A stretch of DNA of 64,000 nt from Syncephalis plumigaleata (lineage: Eukaryota; Zoopagomycota; Zoopagomycetes; Zoopagales; Piptocephalidaceae): NCBI GenBank assembly GCA_025201365.1, contig JAIXMF010000006.1, forward strand, positions 1-64,000. Reading direction: 5' to 3'. Below the pieces are notes generated by a model. It was not told the DNA's origin. It saw nothing but the letters and a program-made list of their open reading frames with translations, and ran no database searches. Made by a program: the position numbers and the translations under genes. Below are positions 50,456 through 62,942 of the stretch, piece after piece (position 1 is the first letter of the stretch; every line of letters begins with the position of its first letter).

Positions 50456-51885
50456 ATGGAATCGGAATCACAACAGCAGCAGCAACCCAACTTTGCTAAC
50501 ATTAAGAATAAGCAAAAGCGACAAGAGTTGTTTGCAAAGTTCATACAGAAGCGAGCAAAGAAACAACGAGATGAGCGACTTCGAAGGAAACGAGAAGAGA
50601 AAGCGGATCCCAGTAAAGCGGAAGTACGTCAATTTAACTAGCTATATACTAGTCTACAACGTATTAATAACCTGCTCATTCATTTACTTGCTCTGTATTG
50701 TCTATGCTGTATCACTAATAATAGGAACGTCGTGCTAATAACATACCGAAGACACTTGAATCTACACGAGAATTCGATGATACAATAGTGACCGAGAATG
50801 ACGACGAGGTAATAGCGAATAACTTGCACGCATATCAATAAGCATCATAAATAGTAGTTGACTAATGATGTATTACTCTTCACTATTTATTATTTAGGTG
50901 GCAATGGATGAAGCAACCGATGAACTTGCTAGTTATTTCAATGGATTACCACCCAAAGTACTCATTACAACAAGTAAATATGTAGCCAAGGTAATAAATA
51001 TGTAGATATATATCTAGTTAGTGTAATACTAATGATATTGTATAGCCTACTTACTCGTTTGCTGAGGAATTACTATCAATCTTTCCTAATGCTGAATTCG
51101 TTCGACGTAAAGCAAAGTATGAAATTAAGCAAATGGTCGAATTCTGCAAGAATCGTGACTACACTGACCTTATGATTGTTAATGAGGATAAGAAAGAGCC
51201 AAGTAAGTAAACAAGTAACATTTGTTATTAGTATGTATCTAATAAATACTGTAATAGATGCCATCACATTGATCCATTTACCTGATGGACCCACTGCCTA
51301 TTTCAAATTGACTAGTATTCAAGGTCACAAGAGTATTCATGTAAGTGAGCGTATTGATTCACTTTATGACTATCTGCTTATACTTTATGCTTATGTCTAT
51401 CTATCATTATTAGAATCATGGTCGCATTACTAGTCATTATCCCGAATTGATCTTGAATAACTTCAATACACGCTTGGGTCATACGGTAGGTCGTATGTTT
51501 GCCGCTCTATTCCCGCAACGACCCGAATTCGAAGGTAGACAAGTGTGTACATTCCATAATCAGCGCGACTTTATATTCTTCCGTCGTCATCGGTAAGTGA
51601 GCATGTAACAGTAACAATATGACAAAACTAATAGTATATATACTCGATTCGTAGTTACATGTTTCAATCGGGTAAACGAGCCGATTTGCAGGAGATTGGT
51701 CCGCGTTTTACATTAAAGTTGAAATGGCTTCAAAAGGGTACATTCGATAAGGAACAGGGACAACGTGAATGGGAGTTCAAGGTAATTATTATCCTCATTA
51801 ATGTAAAGAGTAATCAAGTATACTAAATGGAATGCTTGCCTTATAGTCCGAGTTGGAAACAAGTCGTCGTCGATTCTTCTTATAA
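50456..51885 (+). CDS. RPF1: Ribosome production factor Rpf1 (Brix domain)
   Basis: Nucleolar protein needed for 60S subunit assembly. [20 protein letters not shown] is followed by a Lys/Arg-rich helix ([20 protein letters not shown]) and the Brix domain: [140 protein letters not shown] and [20 protein letters not shown]. It ends [12 protein letters not shown]. Nearly every block matches Rpf1 from yeast to human. Eight exons, no frame slip. Its promoter is squeezed against an old TIR-element end. Confidence 0.95.
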
Positions 51886-52050
51886 ATCCATCATTACTAT
51901 TACTACTATCATTATCATTATTATTAGAACAATCTACGATGCAATAAATAAGATACGAATACATACACAAAGTGTAATTGATCATATGTTGTTTGTACAA
52001 AAGAAAACGACAAACTATTTATTAAATAGCAAAATAATATTGAAATAGTA

Positions 52051-53495
52051 TCAAACGAAGCTTTGTCGACAATCGCATGGTTCTCGTTCTTCAAATAGTC
52101 CATTAACTGAAGATGATGTAGTATAACTATGCTGATGCTGATCATGATGATGATTGTGATGATGATGATGATGATGTCGATGCACTAATGATGTAGCTGT
52201 CGTATCATGTTGTTCATCACTTGTACTATTATTATTATTAGTATTAGTATTATTGAGTAGCGATGCTACCATCTGCTCTTGTTGCTCTTTTTCTTTTTGC
52301 TCCTCTTGACGTCGTTGAATCTCGTTGGCCTCTAGTGTGTCCTCTTGCTCCATGTTATACCAGTTGGGCAAAAGATTCGATGGTATTGGTAAGGGTGGGA
52401 TACGTGCCAACACATTAGATTTCATCCATGTGGGACGTGTTTTCGTCTTGCTAAATCCATCCGTGCTCTCCATGTAATTGGTCGTAAATCGCATAATGTC
52501 ATCCAATACCTCGGGACGACGTTCATCCAAATCACCAAACTGATAGGTGTACTTGCCAGGAGCGGTGATAGCAATGCAATTACCACGATCGCAATTGCTT
52601 AGACAGTCAACGGGAATGATACGCAATTGATGCTGCTGTTGAATGAGTGCGTCGTCTGTCGTCTCCTTCGTCGATAGTTTGTCCAGTCGACGAGCGCGTA
52701 ATCTATGATACAACTTGCGACCCGTTTTAATCTGAATGGATGAGGCGTTGTCGCCCTCTTGACTCATTGCTAATGCAGTTGACTTTATATCGCGTGCACT
52801 CATTAAGGAGGGATTTGCCAGTGTGGTACCGCCACCTATTAGATCCTCCATATCTCCTAGTAGAGGTGTGCTTGCTGAGGCAGAAGCACGACAACTGGCT
52901 GCCATAGTACAGGCCTCCGGTAGATCACGTCTAACACACTTGGAACATACCATTAGCGTAGTGATAGGCAAGGAAGTATCCGATGACGATGTAGCACTGA
53001 CAGTATCGCTACCATCATCTTTTGTCACGCTGAATACATCTCGAGTTGGCGTGGTAATAGCTTGTTTTAGCGTGGATACGAATGACGATGCTGATGATGA
53101 CAATGACGATGGTGGTGGTGGTGGTGACAGTGCTTTTGATGCTACGCTAGACGAGGCTATCGATGCTTCCAAGGCAGTAGCAGAAATATTCTGTCTACGA
53201 TAGGAAGTGCGAATGGAAAGGTGTCGTTTCACAAATGGTAAAAAAGTGTTCTATATAGAAGAGGGATACATCATACGTTACCATAAGCATCACCTCCTTC
53301 ATTATTATTTCATTCTCATAGCGAGAACGCGCGTTGTCAACATATTCTACTTACTCTGAACCAGCATGTCTCGCAGAACCAGCAAATGCCAATAATGATC
53401 ATGGCTAACGCCCAAAAACGCCAACAACCCAGTATGCACACCAGTTTACTGTGTTGCTCGCTATGACTACCAGTATCCGGACAAAGGAGTGACAT
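52051..53495 (-). CDS. Membrane-anchored DUF1636 (predicted metal-binding) protein
   Basis: Two exons. The first encodes MSLLCPDTGSHSEQHSK and a hydrophobic, Cys/Trp-rich helix (LVCILGCWRFWALAMIIIGI). It is joined by an intron (about 53350-53255) to NTFLPFVKRHLSIRTSYRR and a long disordered Ser/Pro/Ala region. The conserved core is LMVCSKCVRRDLPEA, GRKLYHRLRARRL, LRIIPVDCLSNCDRGNCIAI, TAPGKYTYQFGDLDERRPEV and MKSNVLARIPPLP. C-x2-C ... C-x3-C-x3-C with APGK-YxFGDL and a VARIPP end is the pattern of DUF1636, a mostly bacterial thioredoxin-like, [2Fe-2S]-type domain often near cobalamin genes. The C-terminal tail has a Gln/Glu coiled coil and a His-rich stretch (HRHHHHHHHNHHHDQHQH) that may bind metal, and it ends EPCDCRQSFV. 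No function is proven. Confidence 0.72.
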
Positions 53496-54014
53496 GCTTG
53501 CGTAATAAAGAGGAAGAGAGGAAGAGAGAGGAGTTGTAAAATCGTAGCAATGAATCACTGGTAGAACACACACACACGCAGTCAGTAGAGCGTATAGCCC
53601 GTGGCATAGGACAAGGAAGGAACGTTAGCTAGTAAACAAGGAAAACATGTAGCGCTATGGGAGTGTAAGCGACCAATGTTGCTGTTTCTTCATTAGAGTA
53701 AACAAACAGACAAGTTTGAAGAGAGGAAGAGTTGTGGAGAAAATAAGAAAAGTGCGAAATGACATTATTATTATCAGATCAATGCATCTGATAGATTTGC
53801 GTGAATATTTTATACTGTTCACGTTGACCACTTTCATATTGCTTGTATTAAACATGGTTTTACGTCTAATTCCCTTGAGAATAGATCTCGTATTCAAATG
53901 AATAACAATGTATGTATGTGGTAAACACATGAATGCTTATTTATTCAGTAGAATCAGATACAATGCTATATAGCTATGGTGTATCTCACTCTCATTCATA
54001 TACACAAATGTCAA
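53496..54014. other. Intergenic, no supported gene
   Basis: 519 nt between the start of the DUF1636 gene and the stop of the decarboxylase gene on the same strand. Open frames on both strands are overlapping shadows of AT-rich DNA. A (CA)n run lies near 53567-53577. Confidence 0.4.
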
Positions 54015-56016
54015 TTAACATGGTCGTGAATAGCCGTATTGTTTCTCTTCGTCATCTTTCTTTCTGAACGGATCATGCTCCTTGCCTTCAAGCTTGGTTT
54101 CTTCCACCATAGCTAATGCCGCTGATCCTGGTACATCCGCCTTCATTAAGCTTTCTATGGCCATGACCGCGTCATTGACCATACGCTCCACTAGATCGAC
54201 CGTTGTATTCTCGTGCACAACCACTCGTAAGATCATTTCCGATTCACAATCAGGTGGCAACTCATACGCCGGTATGATCCAACCGTGATACTGCATTACG
54301 GCAGAGAATCGGAATTCCGTTAATTGCTTGTTTTCCTTCTTTAGATCTGGTGCAATTCTAAAGGCAACCAAGGGGAGGCCAACCTCGTAGCCCGATGAAT
54401 TGGTATCGCTTCGCTTGTGGATAGATGAGATGATATCAAAGAATTTTGTTTTCTCCAGTCCTTCCGTCAATAGACGTGCATTGTTGAGGCAAGTGTTCAT
54501 CACGTTGGTGTAGCCACGCTGACCCAATCGTAAAAAGTTGTAATACTGGCCCATGACAAAGCAAGAGGGTCGTGAGAAATTAAGCGTATACGTGTAATCG
54601 ACACCTATGATTATACCATATGTCATATCAATGACTCTATTCTACCGTTGTTTATACATGATAGTAACTTACCGCCGAGATAGTGCAATTCAAATACAAG
54701 ATCCTTGGGCAGTAATTCTTGATTCCTCCATAGAACCCAACCAATTCCCTATTGTTTTGTTATTTGTCATTAATACAACAATAGATAGAGCAATAGCTTA
54801 TAACACTCACCGGATAGACTAGACCGTATTTGTGTCCACTCGTATTGATGCTCACCACGCGTGGTATCTCGAAGTTCCATCGTAGTTCAGGTGTGGCAAA
54901 TGGAGCAACGAATGCACCCGATGCACCATCAACATGAATGGGTATACTATGACCGGTACGCTCCTCGTATTCATCCAGTAGTTTCGCTAGTTCCTCTACT
55001 GGTTCATAATGTCCCGTATAGGTAGATCCAAGTATAGCCTAACCAATAAAGTAAGGATTGTTATTATCTACTATTACTACCAATAGGATGATTTACTTAC
55101 AAATATACCTATGGTGTTCTCATCTACCATCTCCACTGCTTTCCTTGTATCTAAACAGTAGTTGCTCTCTTTAGATACGGGTACACGTCGTGGTTCCACG
55201 TCAAAGTAGCGTGCAAACTTCTCCATAACTACTTGGGCATTGTGTCCGAACACAATGTTAGGTTTGCTGCAATCTTGATTATTGGCCTTTCGCTTGTTGC
55301 GCCAGTTCCATTTCATAGCCAGACCAGCTAGCATCACGCCTTCGGAGGATCCAACCACTGCGGTACCTGTCGCCTTTTGATCATGGCCATTTTCACTCTT
55401 GGGTGCCTTCCATAAATGGGCCAGTATCTCGACACAGCGTCCATGTATATCTTGAGTGGCCGGATATTCATCCTAGTTTATCATCATTAGCAAGAGTAGA
55501 AATGGTAAAGTGATACATCATTATCATAATTACCACATCAGCAAAGTTCTTGGACATTGATTCAAGCATCAGTTTCTCGCATTCAGGTTCCATCCATGTT
55601 GATACTAAAATAGATATCGTTAGTTACAATTATTGTTACTACTACTTCTATTACTACTAACAGAATGAGGCACAATTCTATCATAAATACGATGTTAATA
55701 ATGATCAATGTATTCATAGATTATATTACTTACGGCAACAGGTCGTCCATCCATTTCGAGTTCATCATGAATGGCACGATAAGCAGCAGAAGGATTGGTG
55801 CCCTTCTCGCCTAATTGATACTACATACATATACATGTTAATCAATTGATTGACTGATTAGCTAATATTGACAAATATCAAATGACAATTGGTACCTACC
55901 CTTGGAATATCTTGATCAAAATAACGCGAGCCATAGGCCATAGGTTGCAAGTGTGCTTGACCATGTGGCACAAGCGATCCTTGTTTACCGTGTTTATGCA
56001 AAGGTCTGCGCGGCAT
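54015..56016 (-). CDS. GAD1: Glutamate decarboxylase
   Basis: PLP enzyme that makes GABA and CO2 from glutamate, part of the GABA shunt and acid or oxidative stress defence. [20 protein letters not shown] leads to [60 protein letters not shown] and [20 protein letters not shown]. The PLP-binding Lys is in [20 protein letters not shown], with [13 protein letters not shown] before it. Later blocks are [20 protein letters not shown]-like and [20 protein letters not shown]. The tail [20 protein letters not shown] is charged; a calmodulin-binding site like that of plant enzymes is not evident. Seven or so exons, stop TAA at 54015-54017, and no clear frame slip. Confidence 0.95.
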
Positions 56017-56647
56017 TGTTTACTATTGAAATGGTTACAATACAAGTTGAATCGTATAAGATAACAATAAAGGAATAGAACAAAAGTAAAAGAAGCGTAA
56101 CTAGCTAATGCACGAAGGAATGAAACTGTGGCGTTCTAGTGAGAACAGCGTGTAATTGGGTTAATATCAAAGACCCGTAATCGTAGGTTCCAGTAAATAT
56201 ACCTTTACGCTACGATTCTATACTTGCAATATCAAATAAACGAGAGGATTTACGAAAGATATAAACGCTTTTTATTGAGAGAGGGGATAAAAGATAGCTT
56301 TTTTGTTCGATAATGATAGATAGGTTCTAGTTGGACCTATTTATACTTGGAGGGGCTGTTAATCATGACATGATTCTACCGAAAACGGTAGACATCATCA
56401 CAGAAACAATAGATCGGCTATTTATTCATGTAGCAAGTTGATAATGAAACTGTTTGTCGTCATAACATGCTCATTAGAAACCTAAAACCATCATCAGTAT
56501 ATCATTCTTATGATCTTCAAGACGGTTGATGAAACTTGCATAATCTATATTAAGATGAGGAATGACATCATTATTGCTATTATTATCATCACGTTTATTG
56601 ATTATAGTGAATAACAGATGTCGCAAACAAAAAGAAAGGAAATATAT
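56017..56647. other. Intergenic with one small perfect hairpin
   Basis: 631 nt upstream of the decarboxylase and downstream of the nucleoporin gene. TCTACCGAAAACGGTAGA at 56375-56392 forms a 7-bp stem with a 4-nt loop. Nothing else is recognised. Confidence 0.4.
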
Positions 56648-59600
56648 TTATAGATTAACTTGTACCAACTGCTGTTGTTGTTGTCCCTCATCCTTTAGTA
56701 GATTAAAGTACTCGTTCAACTTTGAGGATAACGTACGATGCAACTGACTTAGTGTTGATTCAGATTCACCCAACATAGATAGATAAAGTTCATCCGATCC
56801 ATTAAGTGGCTTGCCAGATGATAGCGATGACACATGTCCTACTGTGTCCTCTAGTGTCTTGACGAGTGTGTCGAGTAACGAGTAGGGCAGCCAATGCAAT
56901 GAGGTAACAAGTGGCTTCGTATTAGATGCCGATATTTCCTATAAATGATCATTAGTCATTAGATAGTGACATCATACAAAGACACTGATTGCTTGATTAC
57001 CTTTTCAATTTGAAGTAATGCCTGTTTAGCCGCATCTTCAATGAGATTATACTTTAAATAAATACGGATTAAATCCTCTGGATTATGTATCTATATTATA
57101 CAGGTTAATACCCGCTTGTTATCACGTAAGCCACTGGTCAATTACCGTATAGAAATAAGTTAGCCATGCGGGTAATTTGGCATATCTATTAAGTTTAAGT
57201 GTCTCCTCTAGAACTAGTGCACGATATTGATATTGCGTATCATGACTATCGTATCTATTCAGTAGTTGTTCCAATAGACGCCATGCACGCGCTGATGGTG
57301 GTCCCTCCATGGAATCGGTGTATGATGCGTCATCGCTATCCGTGCTAATATCGAATACACGATCTTGAACATTATAGGCAGCCGGTCTATTCACAAGTGT
57401 TGCACGCACGTCAGTATATAGCAATGTAGCAATGATGACAAGAATAAAGAGTGATCACACTTACTTTCCCTCAAGATCTTCTTGCGCCAAACGTACACAC
57501 TTTCTAACCATACTAACAAATATAGGCGATAGATCAAGGGAGAACACTTTGGATAGTGCGAATGCATGTCCATATTGTCCTCGTTGATTGAATAGATTGA
57601 CGGCATCACTTGGCTTGATAACCCACACTGCGATGATACGCGTATTAACTACTAGGAAGCAATGGCTAATCATTCTCACGCTTACTTGTTTTAGCCATTT
57701 CAGGATAGGAACGTATAAGTTGAAGACGAGCAAGTGCTAGACCGTATTCGCGTTTCATGTCATCCATATCGATCATAATGGTATTCGTCGTTACACTGTG
57801 CTTGTTACCTAATCATGTTGTCAATGAGTATATACTATGCTTGTCTACGGGCAATCTCCTATCATATTCAACATACCATGATCATCTTGCACTCGAACAC
57901 GACGACGTTTACGCGTCTAGTAAAAGCAATCGTCATTATTATGATAATGCTTGTTATTCATTACTTACACTTGTATGGCTCTTGGTTCTATCATCGCCAT
58001 CATGCATGTCATTCATCATATCGTCATCATTCATGTCGTCATCCATGCCAAGCATGCCAGCATCATTGGTGTCGTCCACCAGTATCCAGGCATGAGTGCC
58101 ATCAACAAGATGCAAAGCATTGATGGCTGCCAAATAGCTACGTGCTTGATTGGCAATCACATCTACATGGAAGGTGGACGGCATTACCTTGCCTAATCCC
58201 TGTGCATTATTGTACATGGCTCGTGCAGCTATATACATGTATTGTATTTAATAACCAGCTAACCAGTAACTACTAATGTAGTTGCGCTTACCTTGTCGGA
58301 AATTACCACGATGTACGTGATACGCGTAGAGAACACGATAATAGTTGGGCGTGGCTAATACGCCGCAAGTACGTGCTCGGAATTCGAGTGTTGCCTCCAC
58401 TTCCGATTGCAATCCACCAAAGGCATAACTGCACAATTTGCCAATATGCTGTCCATCGCATAATTTAATCACGAACTGACTAAGGCATGTGTTCTGTCTG
58501 TTTACATATCATTGATATTAGCACAACTATATCTATATACATATACGTCGTTATACTGCTTACTTGACGGGATCTGGATTCTGCATCATTGCCGCAAATG
58601 CATCATCATATTGATGCAGTGCCAAATAGCATTTGAATAATTGTGAATACAATTGTGCAGTCAATGATTGTACCTGTACTAATGGTTAGTTTCTATCATT
58701 TCCTAATAATCTAGTCTTACTATGCTATCACTTACCTTATTGTTTGATGATGTTAGATGGAATTTCAGTGCAAGTTGATAGAAATCAGAAGCATACTCGT
58801 AATGCGATTGCTTCTCGAATAGACCGGCTACATAGGTGTAGTAGCCATTAATTGCCGAATTAGTAGCGCTGCTGGACATGGCTGCTGCTACCGCTGCTGA
58901 ATCAACACCGAATAGAGCCGTGACATTGGATGGCTCGACAAGTATCGAATTGAATAAAGCTAGACTTGAATGCATTTCCGGTTCAGGTGATTCTACAAAA
59001 AGCGTTATTAGCATTCTATCAATAGAAATGCACGTTATGATGTCATACATACCTAGTTGTATACCAGCTTTAATGAAATTATCCTTGGCTTTCTCGTATT
59101 CATCATGTCGTAAATGGATACTACCACGTAGATGACATACAATAGGTGTGGGCAATAATAGTTGTAAGCTTTGATAACTGATATGCGTTAAATCCAATGC
59201 TAGTAGATGTGCCGCTAACTTGGCTCCTTCTAGTTCATTTTCATCTTCTAGCATGTTTACTTTTGTTTCATTATTCGAACCGGGCAATTGCAATTGAATA
59301 TGCTCCGCACCCATGGTGATCGTGTCTGCTAGTGATGCACTTTGCACTTGCACCGTGTAGAACGTATGAATCAATTGATGAATAATACTGTAATACTGAT
59401 GATGATCTGTTACATGGAGTGCACCACCACTACCTGCACCATTACCATGACCATTATCGGATACTTGTAGTTTTGTGAAATATCTAATGAAATCATCCTC
59501 CTTAAGGAGTGTGCTTGATCTACTTGATTTACTGGTAGTATCCGTGGATTTACGATGGAGTAGCGCAGTAGTGGCATTGCCGGTAGTGGCGGTGACACTG

Positions 59601-62306
59601 TTCACTTGCGATGCACTCGATACATCGCAGATACGTTTAAGCATTGTCGTGTAGCGAACAGCCTGTACACATTGGGTCACCAAGGTTGGACTCAATCGTG
59701 GTAGACTTCTAAGTTCCGAATCCAATAGACTGATCAACACTAGGAGTACAAGTCGAATGGCTAGTTGATAGGTGATGCTAATACGCTGTGCCAATGCTAC
59801 CACTACGGTGGATTCAACTAGACGGGAGGCACGTTGCAACGGTAATATATCCATGGTGGAGGGTGCGTGTCCACGAATGACATCAAGTAACTGGTGAATT
59901 GCTTCGGACAGATTGTTGCAACCGCGTAGCAAACCGAATAAACGATACTGACCATGATGGGATAGTTTATCGCGTACAACGTCGTAAATGTCGTATCCCG
60001 CCGTATCTAATGGCTCATTAATCGCGGTAATCAGCATGACGCGTAGTTCCTCCTCCACGTAGCGTAGCGTGTCCTCGCCCATATCCTCTTGCAGTGTTAT
60101 CATGGCCTCGAGTAAACTTGCCATATCTTCGCGACCATTTTGTCGCGACAATGAAGGGAAATGCGCGGTGAACACGCTCGAAGGCAAAAAGGATAGCGCG
60201 GCCAAATCGTATTGTTCATCAACATGATGCCATAGTAATTCAGGCTCGCTGCAACGTCGTAAGAATGAAAGTGCACGCTTACGCACAATACACATGATAC
60301 CCATGGATGAGTCGACGAATAGACTCATTGGTTGTCGTGTTACTTCTCGGAATTGCGAGCACATTGTTAAGAAGCGGTACCATTCCTTCTTGACCATCTC
60401 GGAGAATTCATCCAAAAGCACGGCACCGGTAGGCTCGTAGACTGGCAGGGTTAAACGACGTGATATCGCATTGGTGACACGTTCCACCAATAGTGCCTCG
60501 TTCATGAATCGATTCTGACTCGATGGAATCATGGTTCGATCAGTGTTGGCTTGACTTTCATAGCAATCGAGTGCCTTCTCGATGATGGCATGCGAGAATC
60601 GATTCGGAAAGAAGATGTGCTGCAGGTAGAGTTGCGAGACAGCCTCCGGTTGTGCCTCCACCATTGAGTTGAGCTGCGTCAAATCGAATAGATCAGATGC
60701 ATCGGTGGCCACCGCAAACCATCGTTCCCCGTACAAGGCGCGATAATCGGACAAGTAACTCTTGGACTCGTTCTGTATTGTCGTGGTGACCATGGTGGAT
60801 TCCGTCATTTCCTGATCATCCTGCCTTGTTGACGTGTATCGTAGTTTGTACGCGGTACCAGCCATGGAGGATAGCGTAAGGAACGTGAAACGCATCTCAA
60901 TCTGTTGTTGTTGTCGTTGCCATAATGTCCATAGACGTACTACGTGTTCAGTCTCGCGATGACCAATGGCGGGATTGAGATACTCGCATGCGACATCCAA
61001 TAGGCCGAACACGTCATTGCCACCATTGTTAACGGAGGTTATCCAGGGTGATGGATGCGTATACACCTTGATCAACTCGTCTAGATGACCCGATTGATCG
61101 AGTTGACCGCGTAGAATCGTGAATACTTGCTCGCGATCATTAGGCACATACGTCAGTAGATGAAATGCCGCGCTATTATCACTGATCGTCGATGCACTAT
61201 GTCGCAATGTCCATATACACTTTCGTGGTTGTTCCGGCAGGAGAGACGGTGCGGTCATGGAGGCAACTCGATGATTCTCCATTGGATTCGGATCATGCTG
61301 CTGTAATGGCCTTGTCCAAATACATTTACGCTTTGCCAACGACCAAGCACGTAGATAGTTGTCGCGACAAATGCCAAATATAAACGTGTCATGCTCGAAT
61401 GTATACGTGGTTAGACTGATGACTTGTTCCGGTGTCGATGCCGCCTCATAGACAAGCATACCATCCGTGTCTTCCAATGCATTGTTGGACAATGAGTTGG
61501 ATCGCTTAAGCGCATGTGATAGCATACGAGCTGGCACCACTAGCATTTTCGCTAATAATGATTCCGGATTAAATGCAGCCTCCATCACTATATATATCAT
61601 ACAAAATGAGTCAATCCTTTCAATGTATATACTACTAGTATGTTGTATACTTACCTCCTTGCGTTATAAATCCATTAGCATTGACCGATCGTTGTTGATA
61701 TTGATGTCTTGGCAGTTGAATGGTGAATAATGATCCATCTGTACACGCTACCACCATGGTAGTTGCATCGATACCCGCCATGATCACTGGTGCACACTCG
61801 CCTGTAATGGATTGCATACGATAGATGCAAATGTCTGCCGCATCCAGTGATGCTATTTGAAATAGCAATGGTGCCGAGAAACTCAAACGAACAATAGTAC
61901 CGGTAACAAGTAGTACTAGACAGTAGAGTCGACGATTCGCGACATCCTCATACCAGTAGATGTTAGGCAGGATGGCCGAGGGAAATCGAAAGCGTACCGG
62001 TGTCGTGGCTTGTGTGCTATCGCCACCAGAGGGTAATTCCATCGCATCGCGTTCATGTCCAAGTAGCATACGACTAACCTCGAGTACCTTACTATTTTGA
62101 ATAACCCGCCATTCCACGCATGTATCGCGTTCCATCTCCAGTTTGTAGAGGGAACCCGCTAAGGGTGGCGGTGTACGCGTCTGATAAAGGAACGGTGTCG
62201 CCGGCTCATAGTTGAATACAGTATGTTCTACGATAGCACCTTCCACTGGTCGATACGTCGTTGACGGCACGAGCGTCTCCTTAAACCATAGATCTTGTAC
62301 AGACAT
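56648..62306 (-). CDS. NUP160: Nucleoporin Nup120/Nup160
   Basis: Scaffold nucleoporin of the Y (Nup84/107) complex at the nuclear pore. It starts MSVQDLWFKETLVPSTTYRP. The N-terminal beta-propeller shows IYWYEDVANRRLYCLVLLVT, IVRLSFSAPLLFQI, VMAGIDATTMVVACTDGSL-like strands and SLTTYTFEHDTFIFGICRDN, YLRAWSLAKRKCIWT. An alpha-helical stack follows, with PEAVSQLYLQHIFFPNRFSH, GHREDM-type loops and RGSIHLRHDEYEKAKDNFIK, the repeat typical of the Nup160 C-terminal solenoid. The last exon ends EGQQQQQLVQVNL. Overall length of about 1600 residues fits Nup160 better than yeast Nup120 (about 1040). Most of the protein lies in one 2.6-kb exon (61600-58984), unusual for this intron-rich neighbourhood. 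Divergent from the SNARE gene. Confidence 0.8.
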
Positions 62307-62942
62307 GATTCACCAAGCAAAGAAAGAAAGAAAGAAGAAAAAGAAAGAGAAAAAGTATAGTGTTTCCGTGTTGTCGTTCTAACTCGGTTATTCGTTATTT
62401 ATGTAGCGATTATAATCAGTAAAGATCGCCTCATAAATACGTGTTCATAAACCAAGAAAGACGAGGATAATCCTGTAAAAGAAACAAGAATCGCGTACAC
62501 GCTACATGCAATATTTTGATATTCTCAATGGTTGTATTGAATTACAATCGAGTGCTCATTGTTATTTTGTTATGATTCCATTATCTAAAACTAACAAATT
62601 AAAACTAGATGATCACAATGATGATGATCATCATCGTCAATGTCACCTTATAATACGAATATATTTGTGTGTGTGTGTGTGTGACGGTTCCTTTGACAAC
62701 AACCACAACTACAGCTACAATGACCCCATTCCATCATACATTCATGCATACATTCACTTCTTACTCACTCTGACACCGCTACTTACTTTTTCACCTTACA
62801 CTCTCGCTCGCTCTCTTTCTCTTTATTTTGTCATTTTGCTCTACTTTACGTCAAGTATTTCTATCTCGTTTCTATCGAGTGTTAGCAACGCTAACTATTA
62901 GTCAATTCACTGACAAGCTATTGTAACTACACGTCGTCTACC
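62307..62942. promoter_or_regulatory. Divergent promoter region, nucleoporin / SNARE
   Basis: 636 nt between divergent start codons. It has a GAAA/GAAAGAAAG run near 62318-62345, a (GT)n tract at about 62666-62682, and CT-rich stretches near 62790-62830 just before the SNARE gene. An open frame at 62506-62901 is low-complexity. Confidence 0.45.
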
